Below, piece after piece: positions 7,852-17,280 of a stretch of DNA of 48,582 nt (positions are counted from its first letter, which is position 1; every line of letters begins with the position of its first letter). Source of the DNA: Clostridia bacterium (GTDB taxonomy: Bacteria > Bacillota > Limnochordia > DTU080 > RSA5). Location of the stretch: assembly GCA_002919235.1 (NCBI GenBank), contig PKEX01000029.1:1-48582 (forward strand), in the 5' to 3' direction. Position numbers and translations under genes: made by a program. The notes under the pieces were generated by a model. That model was not told where the DNA came from. It was given only the letters and a program-made list of their open reading frames with translations, and searched no databases.

Positions 7852-8456
7852 AGCGGTGCGTGGTGATCGGCAAAGCCAACGTGGGCAAGACCCTCTTCGT
7901 GATCCAATTCGCCGCGTACCTGGGCGTCCGGCAGCTGGAATTCACGTTTGAAGAGCCGGGCGGCGGCCGGCGCACCGCCGTCTACACCGTGGAGGAGGCC
8001 CGGCGCGTCCTTTCCTCCGAGGAGCCTCACCAGACCCGCTGCCTGCAGTCCGTCCGCCTGGAGCTGCCTGCGGGGAAGGGCGTCAAGCGTTTTGAGCTGG
8101 TGGACACCAGCGGGCTGATGGACGGGATCCACGGCGACGCCAAGGTGCGCAAGGCCATGGCCCAAAGCCTGGCGGCGGTGCGGGACGCCCACCTGATCCT
8201 GCACCTGGTGGACGCCTCTCGCGCGGGAACCCACGGCGTGCTGCGGGCGGTGGGCGACGTGGATTACCAGGTGGCCCAGTTCGCCCAGATAAGAGACGGC
8301 TACGTGATCCTCGCCAACAAGATGGACCTTCCCGGCGCCCAGGAGGGTCTTGAGCGGATTCGCCGGGAGTTCAGCGGACATGCCGTGATCCCCGTCTCCG
8401 CCCTTCACAGCCAGGGGTTTAAAGAGGTGAAACGGTTTGTTTGGCGTTGGATATGA
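7848..8456 (+). CDS. Small GTPase of the TRAFAC/Era-like type, linked to SpoVK
   Basis: A 202-residue soluble P-loop GTPase. G1 is GKANVGKT (8-15), G3 is DTSG (86-89), G4 is NKMD (157-160) and G5 is SAL near residue 184, all in the right order and spacing for a single G domain. Between G1 and G3 lies a 70-residue region with a beta-rich insert and no clear G2. There is no KH, coiled-coil or membrane domain, so it is not Era, Der or FeoB. The TTG start overlaps the spoVK stop (TTGA), and its own end overlaps the next gene by 20 bp. Function is unknown; the operon suggests a regulatory or assembly role with the AAA+ protein in spore formation. Confidence 0.8.
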   Translation: MKRCVVIGKANVGKTLFVIQFAAYLGVRQLEFTFEEPGGGRRTAVYTVEEARRVLSSEEPHQTRCLQSVRLELPAGKGVKRFELVDTSGLMDGIHGDAKVRKAMAQSLAAVRDAHLILHLVDASRAGTHGVLRAVGDVDYQVAQFAQIRDGYVILANKMDLPGAQEGLERIRREFSGHAVIPVSALHSQGFKEVKRFVWRWI

Positions 8457-9063
8457 TCCGGCGGATGCCTGGTCCCTGCTCCGGGAAGCGGCGGCCATCC
8501 TGCTGGTGGGCGGCGCGATCAAGCTGATGGACGACTTTCTCGACTTGCGCTACGACGTCTTCGAAGGCGAACCCAGCCTGGCCGTGCGCTTGGGGGAGGG
8601 GACCCTGGCCTACGCGCTGCTGCTGTTCGCCCTGGCGGCGCTGGCCGACGCCCGGGCGTCTTGCGCGCTCTTTCTCGGCGCCTATGCGGCGGGCATGGCT
8701 GGCGACTTCGACCGGCAGCTCCCTTCGGGGCTCTACGGTTACCAAGAGGCAGCGGCGGCGCTCGTGGCCGGCCTGCTTTTCCTCCCGTGGCCGTGGGCGC
8801 TTTGGGGGCTCAGCGTCATGGTGGCCGTGCAGGCGGTGGACGACCTCGAGGACTTGGCCCCCGACCACGCCAGCGGCAACCCCAACCTGGCGCGGCGGCT
8901 CGGCGTCGTGGAGACCCAGCTCCTCGGCGTCCTGACGCTGTTCCTGGCCGCCCTCTTGCGGCCGGTCTCGACGGCAGTGGTCTTCGTCGCCGTGCCGCTC
9001 CTCCTCTGGGCGGCGCGGGCTTTGGTCTGGCCCGCCCGGCGGGCGGGGAGGTGGGAGCGCTGA
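8437..9063 (+). CDS. Short UbiA-like membrane protein with two Asp-rich motifs
   Basis: A 208-residue protein with about six hydrophobic helices. Two aspartate-rich motifs, DDFLDLRYD (32-40) and DDLEDLAPD (135-143), both fit DDxxDxxxD, the metal-diphosphate binding pattern of UbiA-superfamily prenyltransferases, and lie about 100 residues apart as in that family. The protein is shorter than the usual 280-300 residues: only one helix precedes the first motif and few follow the second. It may be a reduced member or a divergent relative; substrate and activity cannot be predicted. The TTG start has AGAGGTGA six bases upstream, within the GTPase coding end. Confidence 0.65.
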   Translation: MFGVGYDPADAWSLLREAAAILLVGGAIKLMDDFLDLRYDVFEGEPSLAVRLGEGTLAYALLLFALAALADARASCALFLGAYAAGMAGDFDRQLPSGLYGYQEAAAALVAGLLFLPWPWALWGLSVMVAVQAVDDLEDLAPDHASGNPNLARRLGVVETQLLGVLTLFLAALLRPVSTAVVFVAVPLLLWAARALVWPARRAGRWER

Positions 9064-9317
9064 ACGGAGAGCTTTGGCCGGGAATCCCCTGGACCCTGGC
9101 GGCGGCCTTCTTCGCATTCTTCGCCGGCTTCGCTTGGGGACGGAGGCGGGGAAAGAACGAAGGATTTGCGGAAGGGCTGCGCTTCGCCCCGCTGGAACTG
9201 CGCCGCCGTGCTTGGGAGGAGGGCCGCTGCGCCATCTGCGGGGCGGGAGAGGAGCCGGGCAGCGGGCCCGCAGGGGCGGAGCCCCCGGAGGAGCCGCAGC
9301 CCGCTCTCGAACCGTGA
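9051..9317 (+). CDS. Small membrane protein with a C-terminal CxxC
   Basis: About 88 residues: one transmembrane helix near residues 12-31, a basic charged linker, and CAICGAG near residue 64 followed by a Pro/Glu-rich low-complexity tail. The GTG start at 9051 overlaps the preceding gene by 13 bp; a CTG at 9060 is an alternative. The single CxxC could bind metal only with a partner or through dimerisation. Nothing ties it to a known family. It closes the spoVK-GTPase-UbiA-like group and ends just before the trp promoter. Confidence 0.5.
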   Translation: MGALNGELWPGIPWTLAAAFFAFFAGFAWGRRRGKNEGFAEGLRFAPLELRRRAWEEGRCAICGAGEEPGSGPAGAEPPEEPQPALEP

Positions 9318-9353
9318 CGGCGGGAGCGGGGCGCGGGCCGGATCTTTTCTTTC

Positions 9354-9383
9354 TTGACAGGATTCGGCGCGTTGCGTTATGAT
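9354..9383 (+). promoter_or_regulatory. trp operon promoter
   Basis: TTGACA (9354-9359) and TATGAT (9378-9383) with an 18-bp spacer form a near-consensus sigma-A promoter. Transcription should start near 9390, about 240 nt before trpE, leaving a long untranslated leader. Confidence 0.8.
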
Positions 9384-9405
9384 GAGCGAAACTGGAAAAA
9401 CGAGA

Positions 9406-9428
9406 GGTGCGGTCCGGCGAGCCGCACC
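9406..9428 (+). ncRNA. 5' stem-loop of the trp leader
   Basis: GGTGCGG and CCGCACC pair perfectly (7 bp) around a 9-nt loop about 15 nt from the predicted transcript start. A 5' stem-loop in this place is a known component of the B. subtilis trp leader, where it aids TRAP binding; here the role is inferred from position. Confidence 0.55.
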
Positions 9429-9429
9429 G

Positions 9430-9504
9430 GAGTGAGCTGAGGGCCAGGCGGGCCACGGGGTGGACCGCCGGCCAGAGTCTGAGACGAGCCCGAGCAGAGC
9501 TGAG
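9430..9504 (+). promoter_or_regulatory. GAG-triplet array, candidate TRAP binding site
   Basis: Six GAG triplets occur at 9475, 9481, 9486, 9492, 9497 and 9502, separated by 3, 2, 3, 2 and 2 bases. Three more lie at 9430, 9434 and 9439. The two blocks are separated by a strong hairpin (9442-9473) whose folding would bring them together into about nine triplets. TRAP (MtrB) binds (G/U)AG repeats spaced 2-3 nt. No mtrB gene is in the window. Confidence 0.65.
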
Positions 9505-9549
9505 ACGTTTCGCACCGCTTCTGGTATCGCCGCTGCCGGAGATGCGCCT

Positions 9550-9590
9550 GCCGGGTTCTCGTGGGTCTTGCGAGAATCCGGCTTTTCTTG
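9550..9590 (+). terminator. trp attenuator terminator
   Basis: GCCGGGTTCTCG (9550-9561) pairs with CGAGAATCCGGC (9571-9582) as a 12-bp stem with one G-U pair and a 9-nt loop, followed by TTTTCTTG. It lies in the leader 40 nt before trpE, so it is an attenuator. Bases 9484-9492, inside the GAG array, can pair instead with 9552-9562 and would form an antiterminator. Confidence 0.75.
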
Positions 9591-9630
9591 TCGGAGCGTC
9601 GCTCTGCATGGGCCGCGAAAGGAGCTGCCC

Positions 9631-11190
9631 ATGGAGATGCCTGTCAGTGCCGTTTCCCCCGCCTGCCCGGCTGTGGTTCCCAGCCGGGAAGAGTACGCCC
9701 GCCTCGCGCGCCGGGCCACGCTGATCCCGGTCTACGCCGAACTGGTGGCCGACACGGAAACACCGGTCTCTGCCCTGTTGAAGCTGGGGCCTTCGCCGTA
9801 CCGTTTCCTCCTGGAGAGCGTCGAACGGGGTGAGCGCCTCGGCCGCTACTCCTTCGTCGGGAACACCGCCTCGCTGATCTTTAGGAGCAAAGGGACGCGC
9901 GTCGCCGTCGGGCGTCCGGGCCGGGAGTCCGAGACGGGCTTCGTCTTTTCCGAAGAGGAAGCCAGCGATCCCTTCGAGACCCTGCGCCGGCTTTTCAAGG
10001 CATACCGCCCCGCGGACGTGCCGGGCCTGCCTCGCTTTTACGGCGGAGCTGTCGGCTACCTCGGCTACGACATGGTCCGCTTCTTCGAACGGCTTCCCGC
10101 CGCAAAGCCCGATCCCATCGGCGCTCCCGACGCCTATTTCATCTTCACCGACACCGTGCTGATCTTCGACCATCTTCAGAGGACGCTCAAAATCGTGGTC
10201 AACACCCAGCCGGAGGGGAAGGATCCGGACCGGGCCTACGACGAGGCGCTGGCGCGCATCGAGGAGACGCTGGCCCGCCTCGAGGGGCCGGCGCCGTCCC
10301 GGCCCGCGCTGGTCCTAGACGGCGGGAGCGGAAAGGAGGCCGGCCTGCCCGAGGAAGCCCGCTCCAACTTCCAGCGTCCCGAATTTGAAGACGCCGTGCG
10401 CGCCGCGAAGGAGTTCATCCGGGCCGGAGACGTGCTTCAGGTGGTCCTTTCCCAGCGCTTCGAAGTTCCGGTCGCCGCAGCGCCCGTCGACATCTATCGC
10501 GTCCTTAGGACCGTCAACCCGTCGCCTTACATGTTCTGCCTCGAGTTTCCCGACCTGGCGGTGGTGGGCTCCAGCCCCGAAGTGATGGTCCAAGCGGAGC
10601 AGGGGGTGGCCCGCCTGCGGCCCATCGCGGGGACTCGCCCCCGGGGGCGGACGTCCGAGGAGGACGAGGCGCTGGCCCGGGAGCTCCTCCAAGACCGCAA
10701 GGAGATCGCGGAGCACGAGATGCTGGTGGACCTGGGCTGCAGCGATCTTGAGCGGGTCTGCCAGCCCGGCAGCGTCCAGGTGGACGAACGGATGGTGGTA
10801 GAGCGGTACTCCCACGTGATGCACATTGTCTCCGGCATTTCGGGGCGTCTGGCCCCGGACCGGGACCCCTTCGACCTGCTGCGGGCCACCTTCCCCGCGG
10901 GGACGGTCTCCGGAGCGCCCCGGCTGCGGGCGATGGAGATCATCGACCAGCTGGAGCCGGTCCGGCGGGGGCCGTACGCCGGGGCCATCGGCTATTTCGG
11001 GTTTTCCGGGAACATGGATTCTTGCATCGCCATCCGGACCGCGGTGGTCAAAGACGGGACCGCCTACGTGCAGGCGGGGGCCGGGATCGTCGCCGACTCG
11101 GACCCGGCCCGGGAGTATGAAGAGACGCTAAACAAAGCCCGGGCGATGCTCAAGGCCATCGCCCTCGCAGAGCGAGCTGCGGCGCGCTGA
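9631..11190 (+). CDS. trpE: Anthranilate synthase component I
   Basis: A 519-residue cytoplasmic enzyme converting chorismate and ammonia or glutamine-derived ammonia to anthranilate. The tryptophan feedback site is intact: LLES (60-63) and NPSPYMF near residue 293. Chorismate-binding sequences include RPIAGTRPRG, FPAGTVSGAPRLRAME and the QAGAGIVADSDP end. One oddity is DLGCSD at residues 368-373, where the family almost always has DLxRND. No glutamine amidotransferase domain is fused and no trpG is in the operon. The ATG has AAAGGAG seven bases upstream; in-frame sequence further upstream is leader RNA, not protein. Confidence 0.95.
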   Translation: MEMPVSAVSPACPAVVPSREEYARLARRATLIPVYAELVADTETPVSALLKLGPSPYRFLLESVERGERLGRYSFVGNTASLIFRSKGTRVAVGRPGRESETGFVFSEEEASDPFETLRRLFKAYRPADVPGLPRFYGGAVGYLGYDMVRFFERLPAAKPDPIGAPDAYFIFTDTVLIFDHLQRTLKIVVNTQPEGKDPDRAYDEALARIEETLARLEGPAPSRPALVLDGGSGKEAGLPEEARSNFQRPEFEDAVRAAKEFIRAGDVLQVVLSQRFEVPVAAAPVDIYRVLRTVNPSPYMFCLEFPDLAVVGSSPEVMVQAEQGVARLRPIAGTRPRGRTSEEDEALARELLQDRKEIAEHEMLVDLGCSDLERVCQPGSVQVDERMVVERYSHVMHIVSGISGRLAPDRDPFDLLRATFPAGTVSGAPRLRAMEIIDQLEPVRRGPYAGAIGYFGFSGNMDSCIAIRTAVVKDGTAYVQAGAGIVADSDPAREYEETLNKARAMLKAIALAERAAAR

Positions 11191-11263
11191 CGCGCCGGCG
11201 GAACGCGCCGGGCGCTGCCGTAAAGCCGCGGCGGGCCCCGGCGGCAAGCAGGAGGGAAAGTTG

Positions 11264-12283
11264 ATGATTCAAGAAGCGATCCGCAAGGCCGTAGAAGGGG
11301 TACACCTCACCGAGGATGAGGCGGCCGCCGCGATGGAGGCCATCATGGAGGGGGAGGCGACGCCGGCCCAGATCGCCGCGTTCATCACCGCGCTGCGGAT
11401 CAAGGGGGAGACGGTGGACGAGATCGCGGGCTGTGCCCGGGTGATGCGGGAGAAGGCGGCCAAGATCACCCCCCGCCGCACGCCGCTGGTGGACACGTGC
11501 GGCACGGGAGGGGACGGCGCCAACACGTTCAACATCTCTACGGCCGCGGCCTTCGTCGCGGCGGCGGCGGGCGCCGCCGTGGCCAAGCACGGCAACCGTT
11601 CCGTCTCGAGCCGCTGCGGCAGCGCCGACGTGCTGGAGGCGTTGGGCGTGCGCATCGACCTCACTCCCGACGCGGTGAGGGAGTGCATCGACCAGGTGGG
11701 AATCGGCTTCCTCTTTGCGCCGCTCTTCCATTCCAGCATGCGCCATGCGGTAGGTCCCCGCAAGGAGATCGGCATCCGCTCGGTCTTCAACGTCCTGGGG
11801 CCGCTCACCAACCCGGCCTCAGCTCAGGCCCAGGTGGTGGGCGTCTACGACGCCGCGCTCACCGAGCCGCTGGCCCGGGTGCTGGGCCGGCTTTCCGTCC
11901 GGGAGGCGTACGTGGTCCACGGGCAGCCGCGCCTCGACGAGATTTCCATCAGCGGCGAGACGCAGGTGTCGCACCTCAAGGACGGCGAGGTGCACACGTT
12001 CCGCATCCGGCCGGAGGACGCCGGGCTCAAGACCTGGCCCGCGGAGACCATCGCCGGCGGGGACGCCCAGCACAACGCGGCGATCATCCGCAGCGTCTTG
12101 AAAGGAAAGGAGGGCCCGCAGCGGGACGTGGTGCTGCTGAACGCGGCCGCGGCGCTGCTCGTGGCCGGCCTGGCCAAGGACCTTATGGACGGCGTGGCCC
12201 GGGCCGCGGAATCCATCGACCGCGGCCGGGCCTACGAGAAACTTGAAGCGTTGATCGAGTTCACCCGGAGTCGAGCGGCATGA
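11264..12283 (+). CDS. trpD: Anthranilate phosphoribosyltransferase
   Basis: A 339-residue enzyme that joins PRPP to anthranilate. Diagnostic elements are DTCGTGGDGANTFNIST (PRPP and anthranilate site, about 79-95), KHGNRSVSSRCGSADVLEALG and RSVFNVLGPLTNPA. Length matches the family. The ATG at 11264 is eight bases after GGAGG; a TTG codon directly before it is less well placed. The 73-bp gap from trpE is the only real gap inside the operon and shows no terminator. Confidence 0.96.
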   Translation: MIQEAIRKAVEGVHLTEDEAAAAMEAIMEGEATPAQIAAFITALRIKGETVDEIAGCARVMREKAAKITPRRTPLVDTCGTGGDGANTFNISTAAAFVAAAAGAAVAKHGNRSVSSRCGSADVLEALGVRIDLTPDAVRECIDQVGIGFLFAPLFHSSMRHAVGPRKEIGIRSVFNVLGPLTNPASAQAQVVGVYDAALTEPLARVLGRLSVREAYVVHGQPRLDEISISGETQVSHLKDGEVHTFRIRPEDAGLKTWPAETIAGGDAQHNAAIIRSVLKGKEGPQRDVVLLNAAAALLVAGLAKDLMDGVARAAESIDRGRAYEKLEALIEFTRSRAA

Positions 12284-13086
12284 GCATCTTGGAACGGATC
12301 TTGAGTCACAAGCGGGAAGAGGTGGCCCGGGCCAAGGAGCGGGTGCCGCCGGCGGTCCTCGAAAAGGAGGCGCTGGCCCGCGCGGCGCAGCCTGCGGAGC
12401 GGCCGCGCTTTGCCGACGCGCTGGCGGGGAGCGGCGGCGTGCGCATCATCGCCGAGATCAAGAAGGCATCGCCTTCCAAGGGCGTGATCCGCGAGGACTT
12501 TGACCCGGTTGAGCTGGCCCGCATCTACGAGGCCGAAGGCGCGGCGGCGATCAGCGTCCTCACGGACCAGCGCTTTTTCCAGGGAAGCCTCGACCACTTG
12601 GACGCGGTTCGCCGGTCCGTCACCCTGCCGCTCCTGCGCAAGGAGTTCATCATCGACCCGTACCAGGTGCTGGAAGCCAAGGTCCATGGCGCCGACGGGA
12701 TCCTCCTGATCGTGGCCGCGCTCGAGAGGCAAGAGCTCGCGGCGCTCCTGCGGATGGCAGGAGAGCTGGGGCTTGACGCCCTGGTGGAGGTGCATACCGA
12801 GGAGGAGCTGGAAGTGGCGCTCGACGCCGGCGCGGCCCTCATAGGGATCAACAACCGGGATCTCAACACCTTCCAGACCAGCCTGGAGACAACCGAGCGG
12901 CTGGCGGCCAGGATTCCCACAGGGATCGTCATCGTGAGCGAGAGCGGCATCTCCACTCCCCAAGACCTCCAGTACCTCGAGAGCCTGGGCGTTCACGCCG
13001 CCCTGATCGGCGAGGCGCTGACGCGAGAGCGGGACGTGGCGGCCAAACTGCGCGCCCTCACCGGGCGAAAGGAGCGGGTCTCGTGA
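12280..13086 (+). CDS. trpC: Indole-3-glycerol-phosphate synthase
   Basis: A 268-residue TIM-barrel enzyme that closes the indole ring. The active-site strands are all visible: IIAEIKKASPSKGVI (catalytic Lys and Ser region), SVLTDQRFFQGSLDHL, LLRKEFIIDPYQV, ALVEVHTEEEL, IGINNRDLNTF and VSESGI. It is not fused to TrpF, unlike in enterobacteria. Its ATG overlaps the trpD stop (ATGA). Confidence 0.96.
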   Translation: MSILERILSHKREEVARAKERVPPAVLEKEALARAAQPAERPRFADALAGSGGVRIIAEIKKASPSKGVIREDFDPVELARIYEAEGAAAISVLTDQRFFQGSLDHLDAVRRSVTLPLLRKEFIIDPYQVLEAKVHGADGILLIVAALERQELAALLRMAGELGLDALVEVHTEEELEVALDAGAALIGINNRDLNTFQTSLETTERLAARIPTGIVIVSESGISTPQDLQYLESLGVHAALIGEALTRERDVAAKLRALTGRKERVS

Positions 13087-13729
13087 CCGGGACAGCCACC
13101 CGGGTCAAGGTGTGCGGCATCACCAACGCGCGCGACGCCCGGCTGGCGGCGGCCTTCGGCGCGGATGCCATCGGGCTCATTTTCTGCGAAAGCCCCCGGC
13201 GGGTCGACGTGGACACGGCGCGCCGCATCGTGCGGGCGCTGCCGCCCTTCGTCACCCCCGTCGGCGTCTTCGTCGATGCGCCGCTGGACGACGTCCTGGC
13301 CGTCGCGGCCGAGGTGGGCCTGGGCGCGGTGCAGCTGCACGGGAGCGAGACGCCGGACTACGTCGAGGCCGTGGCGCAGCGGGTTCCGGTGATCAAGGCC
13401 TTCCGGGTGCGGGACGCGGGAGTCTTGGACCAGTGCCGGGCCTACCCGGCGGCGTCGGCCTTCTTGTTTGATGCGTACGTCGAAGGGCGGATGGGGGGAA
13501 CGGGGCATGCGTTTGACTGGTCGCTTCTCTGCCGCGAAGAGGAGACCCTGGGCCCCCTGCCCAAACCGTGGATCCTGGCAGGAGGGCTGCGCCCGGAGAA
13601 CGTAGAGGAAGCCGTCGCGCGGTGCCGCCCCTACGGGGTGGACGTGAGCAGCGGCGTCGAAAAGGAGCCGGGCATCAAAGACCCGGAAAAGCTGCGGCAG
13701 TTCATTTTGAAAGCGAGGCGCGTGGTGGC

Positions 13730-13733
<4 letters not shown>
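13083..13733 (+). CDS. trpF: Phosphoribosylanthranilate isomerase
   Basis: A 216-residue TIM barrel performing the Amadori rearrangement of PRA to CdRP. The catalytic cysteine lies in [12 protein letters not shown] near residue 10. QLHGSE, the Asp of FLFDAYVEG with the following GGTGHAFDW loop, the [14 protein letters not shown] strand and the phosphate-binding [14 protein letters not shown] are all present. The GTG start overlaps the trpC stop by four bases. Confidence 0.94.
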
Positions 13734-14925
<1,192 letters not shown>

Positions 14926-14929
<4 letters not shown>

Positions 14930-15747
14930 ACCGGTTTGCGCAAGGATTTGAACGGTGCCGCCGCGAAGGCCGGGCGGCGCTCATGCCGTATATGACGGCG
15001 GGCGATCCCAGCCTGGAATGGACGGAGCGGTTGATCGACGCCGCCGTAGAGGCGGGGGCCGACATGATCGAGCTCGGCGTGCCCTACTCGGACCCGCTGG
15101 CCGACGGGCCCACGGTGCAGGCGGCGGGCCAGCGGGCGCTGGCCGCGGGCGTCACCGTGGACGGCATCTTCGGCCTCGTCCGCCGGGTCCGGGCCCGCTA
15201 TCCCGCGCTCCCCTTGGCCCTCTTGGTCTACTACAACTGCGTCTTCCGGCGCGGGGAGCGCCGGTTCGTGGAGGACGCCGCTGCAGCGGGCGTCGACGGG
15301 CTGATCATCCCCGACCTGCCGCCGGAGGAGGGCGGCGGCGTGCAGGACGCTGCGGCCGAAGCGGGGATCGACGTGATCTACCTCGTAGCTCCTACCAGCA
15401 CGCCGGAGCGCATTCGCCTCATCGCCTCCCGGTCCACGGCGTTCATCTACTGCGTCTCCCTGACGGGCGTCACCGGGGCCAGAAGCCAGCTCTCGGCGTC
15501 CCTGGACGCCTTTTTGAGCCGGGTTCGCCGGGAGGTGCGGGCGGCCGGCAAGGAGCTGCCGCTGGCCGTGGGGTTTGGCATCTCCAAGCCCGAGCACGTG
15601 GCCGAGGTGAGCCGGCTGGCCGACGGGGTGATCGTGGGCAGCGCGCTCATCGACACCTTCCACGGGCAGGAGAACCTCGAGGCCGGCCTTGAAGCCTGCC
15701 GCAGCATGATCCAGGCGATGCGCTCGGCAGCGCTTCTTCCCGCCTGA
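14926..15747 (+). CDS. trpA: Tryptophan synthase alpha subunit
   Basis: A 273-residue TIM barrel that splits indole-3-glycerol phosphate. The catalytic Glu is in [15 protein letters not shown] (about residue 49) and the catalytic Asp in [23 protein letters not shown] and [11 protein letters not shown] bind the phosphate. The GTG start overlaps the trpB stop by four bases. It ends the trp operon; the following 76 bp contain repeated CCCGGG palindromes but no hairpin with a U-tract. Confidence 0.96.
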
Positions 15748-15823
15748 CGCCGGCTCCGGCGCGGCGGGCCCGGGAGGCCCCTGGCCCGGGAAGACCTGGA
15801 CAAGCGCCCTGCCAACGGACACA

Positions 15824-17134
15824 ATGGAGAGGAGACAAACCAGCGAAAGGGAAGACGGCAGGGTGCAGCAGGCATTGGACCGTCGTCAGGCCCGTGACGA
15901 CGCCATCGAAGCGCTGATCAAAGAAGGATGGGAGAAGCTCCGGCCCGCATGGGAGAGGCTGTACGCGATCGAGACGGCCAACCAGCGCCGGGTGATCGAG
16001 GCCTTTCAACAATGCGGGGTGCGGAGCTTTCACCTCCAGTCGGGAACCGGATACGGTTACGACGATCCCGCACGGGAGATCACCGAAGCGGTGTACGCCT
16101 CCGTCTTCCAAGGCGAGGCGGCCATCGTCCGGCCCCAGATCGCTTCGGGCACGCACGCGCTCTGGATCTGCCTCGACGCCTTGCTGCGAGACGGCGACCA
16201 CCTGCTGATGGTCTCCGGGCCCCCCTACGATACGCTGCGGCACGCCATCACCGGCCCGTCGCCTCACTCGCTGCGAAACAAGGGCGTCGCGTATTCCGAG
16301 GCGCCTCTGACGCCCGACGGCCGGCTGGACTTTGACGCCATCGGGCGGCTGGTCACCCCGAAGACCCGGATCTTGTTCCTGCAGCGTTCCAAAGGGTACA
16401 TGTGGCGGCCGGGGCTCGGCGCCGAAGCGGTGGAGGCCCTGGCGGCCTGGCGGGACCGGCACGCGCCCGGGGCCATCGTGATGGTGGACAACTGCTACGG
16501 CGAGTTCGTCGAAGAGCGCGAGCCGTGCGCCGCGGGCGCGGACCTGGCCGCGGGTTCGCTCATCAAGAACCCCGGCGGCACGCTGGCGCCCGCGGGAGGG
16601 TACATCGTCGGCCGCGGGGAGCTGATCGAAGTGATCGCCGAGCGGGTGACCGCCCCGGGGCTGGGGCTCCACGTCGGGCCGACCCTGGGCACTGCCCGAT
16701 CCGTCCTGCAGGGACTCTTTCTCGCGCCGCACCTGGTGGCCGAGGCTTTGGCCGGGCTCTTGCTGGCGTCATACACCATGGAAGCGCTGGGTTACGAGGT
16801 GACGCCGCGCCACGTGGAACCGCCCCGCGACTCGGTCCTGGCCGTCCGGCTGGGTGATCCCGAGCTCTTGCTGGCCTTTTGCCGTTCGGTGCAGGCTGCG
16901 TCGCCGGTGGACTCCGACGCCCGGCCCGAACCTGGCCCGCTCCCCGGATACGAGCACCAGGTGGTGATGGCGGCGGGGACGTTCGTCCAGGGCGCGTCCA
17001 GCGAGTTCACCGCCGACGGGCCGGTCCGCCCGCCGTTCGCGGCGTTTCTCCAAGGAGGCATCAGCCGGGTGCAGATATCGCTGGCGCTCCCTCGGATCCT
17101 GCGGGTCCTGGCCGCCCACCGGGCGGAGGGATAA
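15824..17134 (+). CDS. ynbB: YnbB-family PLP-dependent protein (methionine gamma-lyase-like)
   Basis: A fold-type I PLP enzyme of about 436 residues, of the family annotated as methionine gamma-lyase family or 'aluminium resistance' protein. Visible signatures are SGTGYGYDD, RPQIASGTHAL, the VDNCYGEF stretch with the PLP-ring aspartate, and the likely Schiff-base lysine in GSLIKNPGG (about residue 247). The true reaction is unproven in Bacteria. The ATG has a poor ribosome site, and a GTG at 15863 is an alternative start that keeps the conserved region. It may be read through from trp or from its own unseen promoter. Confidence 0.8.
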   Translation: MERRQTSEREDGRVQQALDRRQARDDAIEALIKEGWEKLRPAWERLYAIETANQRRVIEAFQQCGVRSFHLQSGTGYGYDDPAREITEAVYASVFQGEAAIVRPQIASGTHALWICLDALLRDGDHLLMVSGPPYDTLRHAITGPSPHSLRNKGVAYSEAPLTPDGRLDFDAIGRLVTPKTRILFLQRSKGYMWRPGLGAEAVEALAAWRDRHAPGAIVMVDNCYGEFVEEREPCAAGADLAAGSLIKNPGGTLAPAGGYIVGRGELIEVIAERVTAPGLGLHVGPTLGTARSVLQGLFLAPHLVAEALAGLLLASYTMEALGYEVTPRHVEPPRDSVLAVRLGDPELLLAFCRSVQAASPVDSDARPEPGPLPGYEHQVVMAAGTFVQGASSEFTADGPVRPPFAAFLQGGISRVQISLALPRILRVLAAHRAEG

Positions 17135-17212
17135 TTCTGGAAAAAGCGCTCCGCCCGGAGGGCAGAAGTTGCGGAAAACCCTTTGTCCATCGTGGTTTGC
17201 CGCCGCTTTTCC

Positions 17213-17240
17213 TTGACAACCCAAGTCGATCTGTTACAAT
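17213..17240 (+). promoter_or_regulatory. Promoter for speD
   Basis: TTGACA (17213-17218) and TACAAT (17235-17240) are separated by 16 bp, about 40 bp before the speD start. A strong sigma-A candidate. Confidence 0.72.
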
Positions 17241-17280
17241 GAACGGTGGTTGACTCCCCGGGGAAAGGAGGCGAGCTGGA

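Noticed and set aside
9455-9470. T-box-like sequence GGGGTGGACCGCC in the trp leader
   Set aside because: It resembles the T-box core AGGGTGGNACCGCG but lacks one base and lies far upstream of the terminator, inside a hairpin between the GAG blocks, not in an antiterminator position.
9390-9630. Leader-peptide attenuation for the trp operon
   Set aside because: No short reading frame with a ribosome site and tandem Trp codons was found in the leader.
15768-15790. Repeated CCCGGG palindromes after trpA as a terminator
   Set aside because: They can form short stems but have no U-tract, so termination there is not supported.
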